From: a virus
Strand: one strand, 5' to 3'
Virus record (IMG/VR): IMGVR_UViG_3300021964_000430
Location: 1-26,611 of that record
Length of the DNA stretch: 26,611 bases
A program made the translations under genes and the position numbers. Shown here in pieces: positions 1 to 8,920 of this stretch (the stretch's first letter is position 1; each line of letters starts with the position of its first letter). Below the pieces are notes generated by a model that made no database searches, was not told where the DNA came from, and saw nothing but the letters and a program-made list of their open reading frames with translations.

Positions 1-5
1 CAGGT

Positions 6-2729
6 ATGTTAGCAAACAACCCATTAGGTTATGCATTGTTCAATACATATTTTGCTCCAGTATTAAGCAAACCAAACTTTGCTACAATAGAAAGTATCTT
101 TGGCGAAAATGATACAGGCGTGTCAGGATATGTTGTTGATGTAATTTCATCTGGTGACGCTGTTGGTGATGGCGACGCTATTATAATTAGAAAATCAACC
201 AGTGACGGAAGTTTCCTTCCAGTACCAGGTAGCTATGACACCGTTATAGAAGGAGGTCAATTAGATTATACAACTGCTCAAGGTATACTAGCAGAAGAAA
301 TTAATATTGACGGCGATGGATTTGCAACGCCTACAAACAGTGGCGGCCCTGATGAACAATTACCTGGTAGAGTTTTTGACACAGTAGATATAAAAGTTTA
401 TGAAAGACCAACTAGTGGTTCAAGCCAAATACACAGTCGTAACTATATAGGAGATGGTGTTACTACAGAATTTGGAATAGGAACAGATCCTATTTTAGAT
501 AAGAATGTATTTGTAAAAATTGACAACGTCATTCAAACAGCCTACACTATAGATAATACTACAGATAAAGTAAAATTTACAACTGCACCTCCTGCAAATT
601 CAAACATAAACATTGTGACACTTGACTATAGCGGAACAAATATTCTAGACTTAGACGAGTTTGTGTCTGATGGAAGTAGTGCTGATTTCCTAACTAACAT
701 TACCTATGCAAATAATTTAAGCAGCTTAGTAACAATAGACGGAAAACGTGTAGAGCATGTAATTACAAAGAGCAACTCAACATATGCGGCGGAAAATAGA
801 ATTGTTATTAGATTCGCTGAACCACCAGTTGCAGACGCAGTAGTCAAGTATGCAATATTTGAAGGTGAAATACAAAACTTTAGTGCAGTTACTATAGATG
901 AATTTACAGCAGACGGAAGCACTCAACCTGTGTTTGATTTAACACAGACTCCTTTCACACAAAAACCCTATGAATGGTTTACTATTGTACAAGTAAATGA
1001 TACTATATTAAATGCTGGATATTCACAAAAATATACTATGACTGATAGTAAGGAATATCAGCTTAAATTATGGCAAGTTCCTACCGGAAGTGTACGAGCA
1101 GGACAATTAAGAATTTATCTAAATGGCCAAGAACTTACTTACATACAAGAGTGGACATTTACAAGTTCAGGTCAATTTAATCCTGCATTAGATGATGATG
1201 AACAATCAGGTAGTGCAATATTGCTGAATGCAAATGTAGGCTCTGCAGGCGATATTTTAAGAGTTTATGTTGTCGGTCTAGAAGATAGCACAGCCAGTGG
1301 CGGCGATTATAGATATGGTTATTATGATAACGATAACAATTTTGTAGAAGATACTAGTAAGTTATACATTTATTCAACGTTGAATGAAAATGATAAAATC
1401 AAAGTGTATCAATTTAGCAACCACGATAGCCAAGGCATAGAAAGACAAAACTTAGATGTAGTTGAGCGTACATTACTATCACCTGGTGTAAACACAGGCA
1501 GACAGGTGTTTGTGCTTGATGGCAGCACTGCAAATTTAAATTTAAATCCAGCACTAACAATACAAAAAAATTATGCTGTATATTTGAATAATATTAGAAT
1601 TGATGATCCTAATTACAATACACCACAACAAACAAATAATAATGCAATAATACAGACAATATTTGGTGCAGAACAAACAGTTTTAGATTTACAAGAGTTA
1701 GGAATTGCAACAGCAACAGATGACGTAATTGAAATAGTCGAACTTGGTGCTTCTATAACACCAGACGACGGTACAGCTGATTGGTACGAATTAAGACAGC
1801 TTAGAGCAGGTTATATAAATTTACAAAGTCCAGCAGTTGATGATCAGTACGTTTGGGTAGTCAAGAATGGTAAATTATTAGATCCTTCTGTAGATTATGT
1901 GATAACACCCAACAAAATGCGTATCAAATTAACTGATACTCTCAACGAAAATGATACTATAGAAACATTCCATTTTGCTAAAGAAAGTTTAAAAAATAAA
2001 TTTGGATGGCGCCAGTTTAAAGATATTTTAAACAGAGATATCTACAAAAGATTAGACGGATCACAAAATTACAAATTGGCTGAACCATTAAATTATAATG
2101 ATAGAGTCATTGTTGTAGAAAATAGCACCAATTTGCCAGATCCAGTACCAGGATCCAGATACCCTGGGGTATTATTTATAGACAACGAACGTATAGAATA
2201 TTTTAGAAAAAGCGGAAATGTTCTTACACAACTTAGAAGAGGAACATTAGGGACTGGAGTAAAATCTACATATCCTGTAGGAACGGAGTTTTACGATCAG
2301 AGTCAAACTGCGTCGATGCCGTATAAAGATGAAGTAATCACATCTACATTTACTGCTGACGGCACTAGCAGTACATACGAACTTGATTTTACACCTACTA
2401 GTGTAAATGAGTTTGAAGTTTTTGTAGCAGGTCGTAGACTTAGAAAAACAACACTAGAATCATACCAGCTAGATACAACTTTAAGAACAACATATGCAAC
2501 ATCAACTGAAGTAATAAGTCAAGATAGTCCTGAAGGTGATGTTACATTACCGGCAGAATTTAGTATTACAGGCAGTAATTTGGTATTGCTTGAAACACCT
2601 GGAGAGAATCAGAAAGTAATAATAGTGCGTAAACAAGGTAGACTTTGGAATGATACAGGAATAGCGTTAAGTAATGCTGATAGCGATATTAGTAGATTCT
2701 TGAGATCCACAACAGTTGACTTACCCTGA
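6..2729 (+). CDS. Large repeat-containing virion structural / tail-fibre-like protein (5' end may be outside window)
   Basis: Protein of at least 907 residues, probably a virion surface or tail-fibre-associated component. It is built from repeated modules of the form [F/Y]-x-x-DG-[S/T/V]..., then a strand ending in V-x-[V/I]-[D/N/A]-[G/N], seen near residues 146, 218, 299, 501 and 782; such modules are common in phage fibre and adhesion proteins. Around residues 710-755 is a segment with PGVLFIDNERIEYF followed by LRRGTLGTG, which I recognise from marine T4-like phage structural proteins. No signal peptide or enzyme motif is visible. The ATG at 6 is only the first start inside the window: the frame is open back to base 3 and no ribosome site can be seen, so the true start may lie upstream. 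The gene ends in TGA inside a GATAAATA box. The structural role is well supported; the exact position in the virion is unknown. Confidence 0.8.
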   Translation: MLANNPLGYALFNTYFAPVLSKPNFATIESIFGENDTGVSGYVVDVISSGDAVGDGDAIIIRKSTSDGSFLPVPGSYDTVIEGGQLDYTTAQGILAEEINIDGDGFATPTNSGGPDEQLPGRVFDTVDIKVYERPTSGSSQIHSRNYIGDGVTTEFGIGTDPILDKNVFVKIDNVIQTAYTIDNTTDKVKFTTAPPANSNINIVTLDYSGTNILDLDEFVSDGSSADFLTNITYANNLSSLVTIDGKRVEHVITKSNSTYAAENRIVIRFAEPPVADAVVKYAIFEGEIQNFSAVTIDEFTADGSTQPVFDLTQTPFTQKPYEWFTIVQVNDTILNAGYSQKYTMTDSKEYQLKLWQVPTGSVRAGQLRIYLNGQELTYIQEWTFTSSGQFNPALDDDEQSGSAILLNANVGSAGDILRVYVVGLEDSTASGGDYRYGYYDNDNNFVEDTSKLYIYSTLNENDKIKVYQFSNHDSQGIERQNLDVVERTLLSPGVNTGRQVFVLDGSTANLNLNPALTIQKNYAVYLNNIRIDDPNYNTPQQTNNNAIIQTIFGAEQTVLDLQELGIATATDDVIEIVELGASITPDDGTADWYELRQLRAGYINLQSPAVDDQYVWVVKNGKLLDPSVDYVITPNKMRIKLTDTLNENDTIETFHFAKESLKNKFGWRQFKDILNRDIYKRLDGSQNYKLAEPLNYNDRVIVVENSTNLPDPVPGSRYPGVLFIDNERIEYFRKSGNVLTQLRRGTLGTGVKSTYPVGTEFYDQSQTASMPYKDEVITSTFTADGTSSTYELDFTPTSVNEFEVFVAGRRLRKTTLESYQLDTTLRTTYATSTEVISQDSPEGDVTLPAEFSITGSNLVLLETPGENQKVIIVRKQGRLWNDTGIALSNADSDISRFLRSTTVDLP

Positions 2730-2735
2730 TAAATA
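2728..2735 (+). promoter_or_regulatory. Late-promoter-like box GATAAATA
   Basis: GATAAATA matches the T4-type late promoter -10 box (TATAAATA), given as NATAAATA for cyanomyoviruses. It overlaps the stop codon of the preceding gene and ends 18 bases before the ATG at 2754. The same box with the same 18-base spacing precedes the gene at 7361. Seven-base AT-only cores occur by chance in such DNA; the repeated intergenic placement is what supports the call. Confidence 0.55.
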
Positions 2736-2753
2736 ACACAGTAGGACATAAAA

Positions 2754-3368
2754 ATGAATGATAATCTAAAAGAAAAAAGTGGTATACTAATTAAAGGTCA
2801 TATAAAGATATTTGATCCTGAGACTAAAGAAGTATACATTGATAAAAATAATGCTATTCATTACGAAAATATGAGTATAGCGTTAGCCGACAGTGTCGGA
2901 AATAGAGGTAATGGCTGGATTTACGAAATGAGTTTTGGTAATGGCGGTACAAGTGTGGATCCTACAGGTATTATTACTTACTTGACGCCTAATTCTACAG
3001 GAACAAATGCAAGTTTATACAATCAAACTTATACTAAGATTGTAGATGACAATAGCGTAAACAACACTGATCCAGTAAGAAATAAAATTGAAACACGTCA
3101 CGTAAGTGGTACAAATTATACTGATGTTCTTATAACTTGTTTGTTAGATTACGGTGAACCTAGCGGGCAGGACGCATTTGATACAGCGACTGATCAAAAC
3201 AGTTTATATGTATTTGATGAACTAGGACTAAAAGGTTATAATGCAAGCGGTACAGGAAATTTACTAACACATGTTGTATTCCACCCTGTTCAAAAAAGTT
3301 TGAATAGATTAATTCAAATTGATTATACTGTTAGAATCCAAAGTCTTGCTGGCACGGTCGGGGAATAA
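2754..3368 (+). CDS. Virion structural protein, conserved type in marine T4-like phages
   Basis: 204-residue soluble protein with no signal peptide or membrane segment. It lies between a large structural protein and three tail fibres and has its own late-promoter-like box upstream, so a virion role is likely. The C-terminal part contains LYVFDELGLKGY, a phrase I associate with structural proteins of T4-like marine phages, and the composition (many N, T, G, S; beta-rich) fits a fibre- or baseplate-associated protein. The start ATG at 2754 has a modest AGGA ribosome site at 2743-2746. The next gene starts 3 bases after the stop, so the two are co-transcribed. No specific T4 homolog can be assigned from sequence alone. 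Confidence 0.7.
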   Translation: MNDNLKEKSGILIKGHIKIFDPETKEVYIDKNNAIHYENMSIALADSVGNRGNGWIYEMSFGNGGTSVDPTGIITYLTPNSTGTNASLYNQTYTKIVDDNSVNNTDPVRNKIETRHVSGTNYTDVLITCLLDYGEPSGQDAFDTATDQNSLYVFDELGLKGYNASGTGNLLTHVVFHPVQKSLNRLIQIDYTVRIQSLAGTVGE

Positions 3369-3371
3369 TAA

Positions 3372-5387
3372 ATGGCATATACAATAGCATATACAGACCA
3401 AGCAAACAAAGGAACAATAACTGTTGAAGATAATACTATCAACACAATAACTTCTTTAGGATTACCTGGTAGAAATACCACTGCATATGGTACAACTATT
3501 GCTACAAACTTTTTACATTTATTAGAAAACTTTGCAAGTGCCACTGAACCATCTACTCCGGTAGAAGGGCAGTTATGGTATGATACAACTCCTGGCGTAG
3601 AACAATTAAAGGTATATGACGGAACAAATTGGGTAGCAAGCGGCGGACTAAAAAAAGCAACTACTGCACCGCAAGCAGGGCAAAGTTTAATTGGAGATCT
3701 TTGGGTAGATACTGATAATCAACAATTATATTTGTTTAGTGGTTCAGGATGGGTATTAGTCGGTCCTAACTTTAGTGACGGATTAGTTACAGGTGCAACA
3801 CCTGTTACTGTGATAGGTACAGATGACGTTACATACAATGTTTTACAAATTGAGGTAGATGCTAAACCAGTAGCACTTATAACGACACAAAGTTTTACAC
3901 CTAAAGTTGTTATTCCTGGATTTAGCACACTTAACCCAGGATTTAATTTAACTGCAAATAATATTACAGGAGATGGTGTTCCTAAGTTTTATGGAACAGC
4001 AGAAAAGGCTGAAGGATTAATTGTAAGCGGAAATACTATTGCAGCTGGAAACTTTCTTAGGGGAGATGTTACAAGTACAACAGCATTTCCTATTAATGTA
4101 CAAAACAACACAGGAATAAACTACGGTATAAATGCCGAAATGAATATTGGCGTTGAAGGAAATGCAGGTGTATTCCAACATAACATTGCTGGTTCATCTA
4201 TTGACTTCAAAGTAAAGAATGATGGAATATTAAAAAATGTTCTTAGATTAGATAGTGACTTGAAAGTTGGTATTAATAATGTTGCTCCTGACCAAGAATT
4301 AGATGTCACAGGTAACATACAAGCAAGCGGACTTATAAACACTACATCAACTGTAAATAGTACAACATTTGCTGATGGCAGTATTAGGACGACAGGTGGA
4401 TTAGGTGTTGCACAAGATACAAATATAGGTGGTAAACTAAATGTAACTGGTATTACCACTACGAGAAATATAGTACCTAACGAAAACAATACAAAAGATA
4501 TTGGTAGTACAACTGCAAAATATGCAAAAATGTATGCAACAACATTTATTGGAAACTTAACAGGTAACGTAAGTGGTACAGTTTCAGGTAGAGCAGGAAG
4601 TTCAGATAGATTAACTAGTGCAACAACGTTTAGATTCGCAGGAGATATAACAGCTGCTGACACTGTATTTGACGGACAAACAGGCGGTACATTAAAAGTT
4701 TTTAATACAAGTATTAGTAACGACATTGTTGCTGGTAAAACAAATGTTCTGTCTTCTCAAGCAGATGACGAACTACTAATTAACAGAACATCGGGCGATA
4801 CTGGACTTAAAAAAATTAACAGAATTAATTTGTTCAGTGCAATACAAGGATTAACACCAGTAGGAACTGTAGTTCCTTTTGCAGGAGGTGCCGCACCTGT
4901 AGGTTGGTTAATATGTGATGGTACAGAAGTTTTGATAAGTGCCTACGGACAATTACATAATGTAATTGGTACAACATACAAAGCATCACCTACTTCAGGA
5001 TATTTTGCACTACCTGATTTACGAGGTAGATTTTTATTAGGTGCAGATAATATGGGCGGAACAAGTGCTGATGTTGTTACATCAGCGTCTGCAGATGTTA
5101 TTGGTGCAAAAGATGGTGCAGAACAAATTACAATAACAACAGAAAACTTGCCTGAACACGAACATGATCTTAGAGGTGATAGCGGCGACCAATACTATGC
5201 TATTAGAGATGTAAGCGGCACACCGAATGATAATGACGCAATCGTTTATGATGCACCAACAGGAACAGGTGCTGGTCAAGCCTATCCTGCAAGTGGTGGC
5301 ATATTAACAGATGATAGTGTAGGGCAAGCAATAAGTGTTATGAATCCATTTATGACAATGAATTTCATAATTTATACTGGAGGGTAA
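3372..5387 (+). CDS. Tail fibre protein with C-terminal phage tail collar domain
   Basis: 671 residues. Residues 1-190 form a module shared with the next two genes: N-F-x-x-LLENFA, then G-Q-[L/I]-W-[Y/F]-D, YDG-x-x-[W/F], GD-x-W-x-D, and L-[V/I]-GP, presumably the part that attaches to the particle or to partner fibres. The middle (about 200-490) is a low-complexity beta-rich shaft with LDVTGN and YATTF-x-G motifs. Residues about 497-671 are a phage tail collar domain: GTVVPFAGG, GWLICDG, PDLRGRF near 549, LPEHEHDL near 593, and a C-terminal NPFMTMNFIIYTGG, the typical end of this family. Collar domains in T4-like phages sit in short fibres and receptor-binding tips. The start ATG is 3 bases after the previous stop, with GGGGAA just upstream. 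Function as a fibre is well supported; receptor unknown. Confidence 0.87.
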   Translation: MAYTIAYTDQANKGTITVEDNTINTITSLGLPGRNTTAYGTTIATNFLHLLENFASATEPSTPVEGQLWYDTTPGVEQLKVYDGTNWVASGGLKKATTAPQAGQSLIGDLWVDTDNQQLYLFSGSGWVLVGPNFSDGLVTGATPVTVIGTDDVTYNVLQIEVDAKPVALITTQSFTPKVVIPGFSTLNPGFNLTANNITGDGVPKFYGTAEKAEGLIVSGNTIAAGNFLRGDVTSTTAFPINVQNNTGINYGINAEMNIGVEGNAGVFQHNIAGSSIDFKVKNDGILKNVLRLDSDLKVGINNVAPDQELDVTGNIQASGLINTTSTVNSTTFADGSIRTTGGLGVAQDTNIGGKLNVTGITTTRNIVPNENNTKDIGSTTAKYAKMYATTFIGNLTGNVSGTVSGRAGSSDRLTSATTFRFAGDITAADTVFDGQTGGTLKVFNTSISNDIVAGKTNVLSSQADDELLINRTSGDTGLKKINRINLFSAIQGLTPVGTVVPFAGGAAPVGWLICDGTEVLISAYGQLHNVIGTTYKASPTSGYFALPDLRGRFLLGADNMGGTSADVVTSASADVIGAKDGAEQITITTENLPEHEHDLRGDSGDQYYAIRDVSGTPNDNDAIVYDAPTGTGAGQAYPASGGILTDDSVGQAISVMNPFMTMNFIIYTGG

Positions 5388-5392
5388 GAGTA

Positions 5393-5977
5393 GTGAGTTA
5401 TAGACTAAACAGAACAGACGGTGAATTACTAGTAGACTTAACTGATGGTATACTTGATACAACTACTACCGACTTAACCTTAATTGGAAAAAATTATAAA
5501 GGCTTTGGTGAATTCTTAAACGAAAACTTCATTGCTCTTTTAGAAAATTTTGCATCAACATCTCAACCTACAAATCCTATGGTAGGTCAATTATGGTATG
5601 ATAAACAAGATGCAAGGTTAAAAATTTATGATGGTACAGTCTTTAGACCTGCTACAGGAAGTGTTGTAAGTAGCACTCAACCTAGTAATCTTAACAAAGG
5701 CGATATTTGGATTGATAATGAAAATAACAAATTATACATTTGGGACGGATCTGAACTTACCCTTATAGGACCTGAATATAGTGCTGCACAAGGAAAAACA
5801 GGATTTGAAGTAACGAGTCAATTAGATGCAACCGATGTGCAACGCACTATATTAAAATTATTTTTAGGTGGCACACTTGTTGGTATATTTTCACCAGAAA
5901 CATTTTATATTTTACCTGAATATTCTATAGCGGGATATCCACAAGTTGTTGGTGATTCACAAATAGACAATTATTAG
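5393..5977 (+). CDS. Tail fibre paralog, N-terminal fragment (gene broken by frameshift)
   Basis: 194 residues equivalent to the shared N-terminal module of the genes at 3372 and 7361: ENF-x-x-LLENFA, VGQLWYD, KIYDGT, GDIWIDNEN, KLYIWDG, LIGPEY. It starts at GTG 5393 with a strong GGAGGG ribosome site at 5379-5384, overlapping the end of the preceding gene. The reading frame stops at TAG 5975-5977, just where the paralogs continue into their shaft. The frame one base back continues immediately with LLEKGFNVVNSGFFYRGTAT, which matches the paralogs at the same point, and runs to 7323. Length 5393-7323 is 1931 bases, one short of 644 codons, so a single missing base explains the break. It may be a real mutation, an assembly error, or less likely a -1 recoding site. 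Confidence 0.8.
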   Translation: MSYRLNRTDGELLVDLTDGILDTTTTDLTLIGKNYKGFGEFLNENFIALLENFASTSQPTNPMVGQLWYDKQDARLKIYDGTVFRPATGSVVSSTQPSNLNKGDIWIDNENNKLYIWDGSELTLIGPEYSAAQGKTGFEVTSQLDATDVQRTILKLFLGGTLVGIFSPETFYILPEYSIAGYPQVVGDSQIDNY

Positions 5978-6180
5978 AAAAAGGTTTTAATGTAGTTAAC
6001 AGCGGATTTTTCTATAGAGGAACAGCAACTAGTGCTAAAGGACTTTTAGATGACGCAGGTGTTATTAGAGCTGCAGAAAACTTTATACCTACAGATGCAA
6101 ATGGCGCAACTACAGGTAGTTTAAAAATTAAAAACAGTGCAGGACTAAGTGTAGGAGTTGGCGAAACAGAATATGCAATT

Positions 6181-7323
6181 TTGAAAATTTCAGGAACTAC
6201 AGCAACATTAGAAACACAACAAAGTAATGCAGATCTTGCACTTAAGGTTAGATCCGGAAGTAGTTTCTTGCCTGCTGTTTATGTAGATACTAGTGAAAAA
6301 TATGTAGGCATTTGGAAATCTAATCCAGCATACAGTTTAGATGTAACAGGAGATGGTCGATTTACAAGTAATCTTACAATTGGTGGTAACTTACTAGTTG
6401 AAGGTGACACAACGTATTTGAATACAAGTACGCTAAGAGTCGAAGACAAAAATATTGAATTAGGACTATTAGATGACAGCACCGAAGGTGATGATACAAC
6501 TATAGACGGCGGCGGAATTATTTTACGAAGCTCAAATGGTAGTAAAGACTGGACCTGGGAACAAGCAACCAATAGTTTTACTTCCAATGTTGATATTGAT
6601 CTAGAAGAAAATATAGCAAATCCAGATCCCTCTTATAATATAAACGGTACAAGCATTCTAACTAAGACTACACTTGGTAGTACAGTTAACAGTGCGTTAG
6701 GAATTACAAGGGTAGGTACACTATCAGAACTTACTGTTGATGATATAAGTTTAAACTCTGCAACAATTACAAGATTAAATGGTACTGGACTTAATATTGT
6801 AGCAGGCGGCGATATTACTATTGACAGTCAAAATATTACAGGACTAGCTGAACCTTCTGCAACAACAGATGCAGCAACAAAAAACTACGTTGATGTAGAA
6901 TTATACAGTAAAGATGTAATTATATCCTTTGATATAACAGGATTATCGGATCCTGCTGTTGTTGGTTCAGGTGACGGTCCAAAAAATAGTATTGCTACAT
7001 TGTTAGAAAATATGCAGTCTGCAAGCAACTATCAAACAGGAACGACAGCATACGTAATGGCAACTTCATATACAGGATCAACAGTTTCTGGTATTACTGT
7101 TGATATTACAACTAGCCCGGATACATCTGGGGTACTTACTAAGTCTAGTATTGCAGTAGATAAAGACAATGTAAGCAGTTCTGAAACAGTAATTCAAGAT
7201 ATTAGCCAAAGTAACGATGCAAGCGGTGTTGCTACATTGACAGCTTTAAGATATCTTTACGAATATACAGTATCTGGAGCTACATGGACATTTGTACGTA
7301 GGACATTACAGACAGTAACATAA
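6181..7323 (+). CDS. Tail fibre paralog, distal (C-terminal) fragment
   Basis: Distal part of the frameshifted fibre. Homology-bearing sequence in this frame begins at about 5956, but no ATG, GTG or TTG occurs in frame before the TTG at 6181, and that TTG has no ribosome site, so independent translation is doubtful. The 380 residues resemble a trimeric fibre shaft: YVGIWKSNPAYSLDVTGDG, then a segment beginning LTIGGNLLVEGDTTYLNTS, and later ITGLAEPSATTDAATKNYVD, a phrase typical of phage fibres. The C-terminus (about 250-380) is T/S-rich and has neither a collar domain nor the peptidase-like end of its neighbours. If the frame were restored the whole protein would have 643 residues. The 203 bases between the two fragments (5978-6180) code in this frame and hold no separate gene. 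Confidence 0.7.
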   Translation: MKISGTTATLETQQSNADLALKVRSGSSFLPAVYVDTSEKYVGIWKSNPAYSLDVTGDGRFTSNLTIGGNLLVEGDTTYLNTSTLRVEDKNIELGLLDDSTEGDDTTIDGGGIILRSSNGSKDWTWEQATNSFTSNVDIDLEENIANPDPSYNINGTSILTKTTLGSTVNSALGITRVGTLSELTVDDISLNSATITRLNGTGLNIVAGGDITIDSQNITGLAEPSATTDAATKNYVDVELYSKDVIISFDITGLSDPAVVGSGDGPKNSIATLLENMQSASNYQTGTTAYVMATSYTGSTVSGITVDITTSPDTSGVLTKSSIAVDKDNVSSSETVIQDISQSNDASGVATLTALRYLYEYTVSGATWTFVRRTLQTVT

Positions 7324-7334
7324 TGACAAAAAGC

Positions 7335-7342
7335 GATAAATA
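7335..7342 (+). promoter_or_regulatory. Late-promoter-like box GATAAATA
   Basis: GATAAATA in the 37-base gap before the third fibre paralog, ending 18 bases before its ATG at 7361; identical in sequence and spacing to the box at 2728-2735. It fits the NATAAATA late motif of cyanomyoviruses. Confidence 0.55.
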
Positions 7343-7360
7343 AACATATAGGGGTAATAC

Positions 7361-8878
7361 ATGTCATATACAATTAACAGATATAACAATGTTCAGCTAA
7401 CAGTTGTAGAAGATGGTACTATAGACCAGACTACAGACTTAAAACTAGTAGGTAAAAACTATGCTGGATATGGAGAAATACAAAACGAAAATTTTGTATT
7501 TTTACTAGAAAATTTTGCAGGTGGTAATCAACCACCCAAAGCACTAAGTGGTCAAATTTGGTTCGATACTAGTAATAGTAAACTAAAATTTTATGATGGA
7601 ACAAAATGGAGAACTACTGGTGGAGCTGAAGTAAGTGCAACTACCCCTGCTGGACTTGCTTTAGGTGATTTTTGGTGGGATACAGGAAACGAACAATTAT
7701 ATGCATACAACGGCACGTCTTTTGTATTAGTAGGACCACAAGGTGTAGGCGATACAGTCACACAATTCCAAAGTGCTAACATCAGAGATAACGGCGGAAC
7801 TTCTAGACCAGTTATTAAATCTATTATTAACGATGAAGTTATTCATATTATCAGTGCCCAAGAATTTACAATTGGCACAGAAGATGCATCTGCCTATCCT
7901 GGATTTGATGTTGTTAGACAAGGTTTAACTCTTAAAAATACTATAAACTCAACAGGCGGTGTTACATCAACAGGACACAGGTTCTGGGGTACAGCTTCTA
8001 ATGCTTTAAAACTAAATGGCATTGATGCAAGTAATTACGTAGTATCTACTCCAGGATCAGCAACAGAATTTACTACACTAGTTGAATTTTCAGATCTAGG
8101 ACTTACTGTAGGTAACACAAACGACTTAGCGATTAAAATTGTAGACGATAATAAAGGATTAATTGCAAACGAACAAGGAACACAAACATATTTCCAAGTT
8201 CAAAATTCAAGTGCGGCACAAAAGATGCCTTTAAGATTAACAGCAGATGCAATATTACCAGGATACAGTAATGTAGCAACCTGGACAGGAGTTGAAACTG
8301 TAAATATTGGTTCAGCAACAGCAGGATTCAGCACAATATATGCAACCACATTTAGTGGAACAGCTACAAATTCACAAACACTAGAAGTTGGAGGCGTGTC
8401 ACGTAGTGCTTCAACAAGTGCTACTAATAATACAGTGGCAGCCAGAGACGGCACAGGTGACATTACAGCAAACGTATTTAATGGAACTGCTACTTCGGCG
8501 CAGTTTGCTGACTTGGCTGAGAAATATACTTCAGACGCAGATTATGAACCGGGTACTGTAGTGGTATTTGGCGGTGAAGCAGAAGTAACAGAATGCAAAA
8601 CATTTTGTGACACAAGACTAGCAGGTGTTGTATCAACAAATCCAGCACATTTAATGAATAACACTATTGAAGGTGTTGCTATAGCACTTAAAGGGCGTGT
8701 ACCTTGTAAAGTAGAAGGTATTGTTAGAAAAGGTGATATATTAGTAACAGGACCAGTACCAGGAACGGCAACATCGCTCAAAGCTGACAGTGCTTATCCT
8801 AGTCCGCATTGTGTAGTAGGAAAAAGTTTAGAAGACAGCGACGATGCTGGAGTCAAAACTATAGAAGTTGCAGTTTAG
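7361..8878 (+). CDS. Tail fibre protein with peptidase/autoprocessing-like C-terminal domain
   Basis: 505 residues, third member of the fibre family: shared N-terminal module (NENFVFLLENFAG, SGQIWFD, FYDGTKW, GDFWWDTGNEQLY, LVGPQG) and a short shaft with IYATTFSGTA like the first paralog. The C-terminus from about residue 380 (FADLAEKYTSDADYEPGTVV, then ECKTFCDTRLAGVVS, KGRVPCKVEG, VRKGDILVTG, VVGKSLED) resembles the end domain of phage fibres related to the Peptidase_G2/IMC type, which can act as a self-cleaving trimerisation chaperone; the family link is from memory and no catalytic residues are assigned. Three cysteines cluster there, unusual among these fibres. AGGGGT at 7350-7355 is the ribosome site. 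Fibre identity is firm; self-cleavage is inference. Confidence 0.8.
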   Translation: MSYTINRYNNVQLTVVEDGTIDQTTDLKLVGKNYAGYGEIQNENFVFLLENFAGGNQPPKALSGQIWFDTSNSKLKFYDGTKWRTTGGAEVSATTPAGLALGDFWWDTGNEQLYAYNGTSFVLVGPQGVGDTVTQFQSANIRDNGGTSRPVIKSIINDEVIHIISAQEFTIGTEDASAYPGFDVVRQGLTLKNTINSTGGVTSTGHRFWGTASNALKLNGIDASNYVVSTPGSATEFTTLVEFSDLGLTVGNTNDLAIKIVDDNKGLIANEQGTQTYFQVQNSSAAQKMPLRLTADAILPGYSNVATWTGVETVNIGSATAGFSTIYATTFSGTATNSQTLEVGGVSRSASTSATNNTVAARDGTGDITANVFNGTATSAQFADLAEKYTSDADYEPGTVVVFGGEAEVTECKTFCDTRLAGVVSTNPAHLMNNTIEGVAIALKGRVPCKVEGIVRKGDILVTGPVPGTATSLKADSAYPSPHCVVGKSLEDSDDAGVKTIEVAV

Positions 8879-8883
8879 TGTAG

Positions 8884-8891
8884 CATAAATA
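8884..8891 (+). promoter_or_regulatory. Late-promoter-like box CATAAATA
   Basis: CATAAATA in the 42-base gap upstream of the structural gene at 8921, ending 29 bases before the ATG; an AGAGGA ribosome site (8905-8910) lies between. Third occurrence of the NATAAATA motif in an intergenic gap of the structural module. Confidence 0.5.
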
Positions 8892-8920
8892 TAGTAGTAC
8901 TGATAGAGGAATATTAAATT

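Noticed and set aside
4121-4726. Reverse-strand open frame of 201 codons within the collar-domain fibre gene
   Set aside because: It lies wholly within a well-supported fibre gene, is hydrophobic and P/V-rich as expected for the reverse complement of T/N/G-rich fibre codons, and all other genes are on the + strand.
5956-5982. Programmed -1 frameshift in the middle fibre
   Set aside because: No X-XXY-YYZ slippery heptamer in the zero frame before the TAG; the A-run (5978-5982) is after the stop. A mutation or sequence error is simpler, though recoding is not fully excluded.
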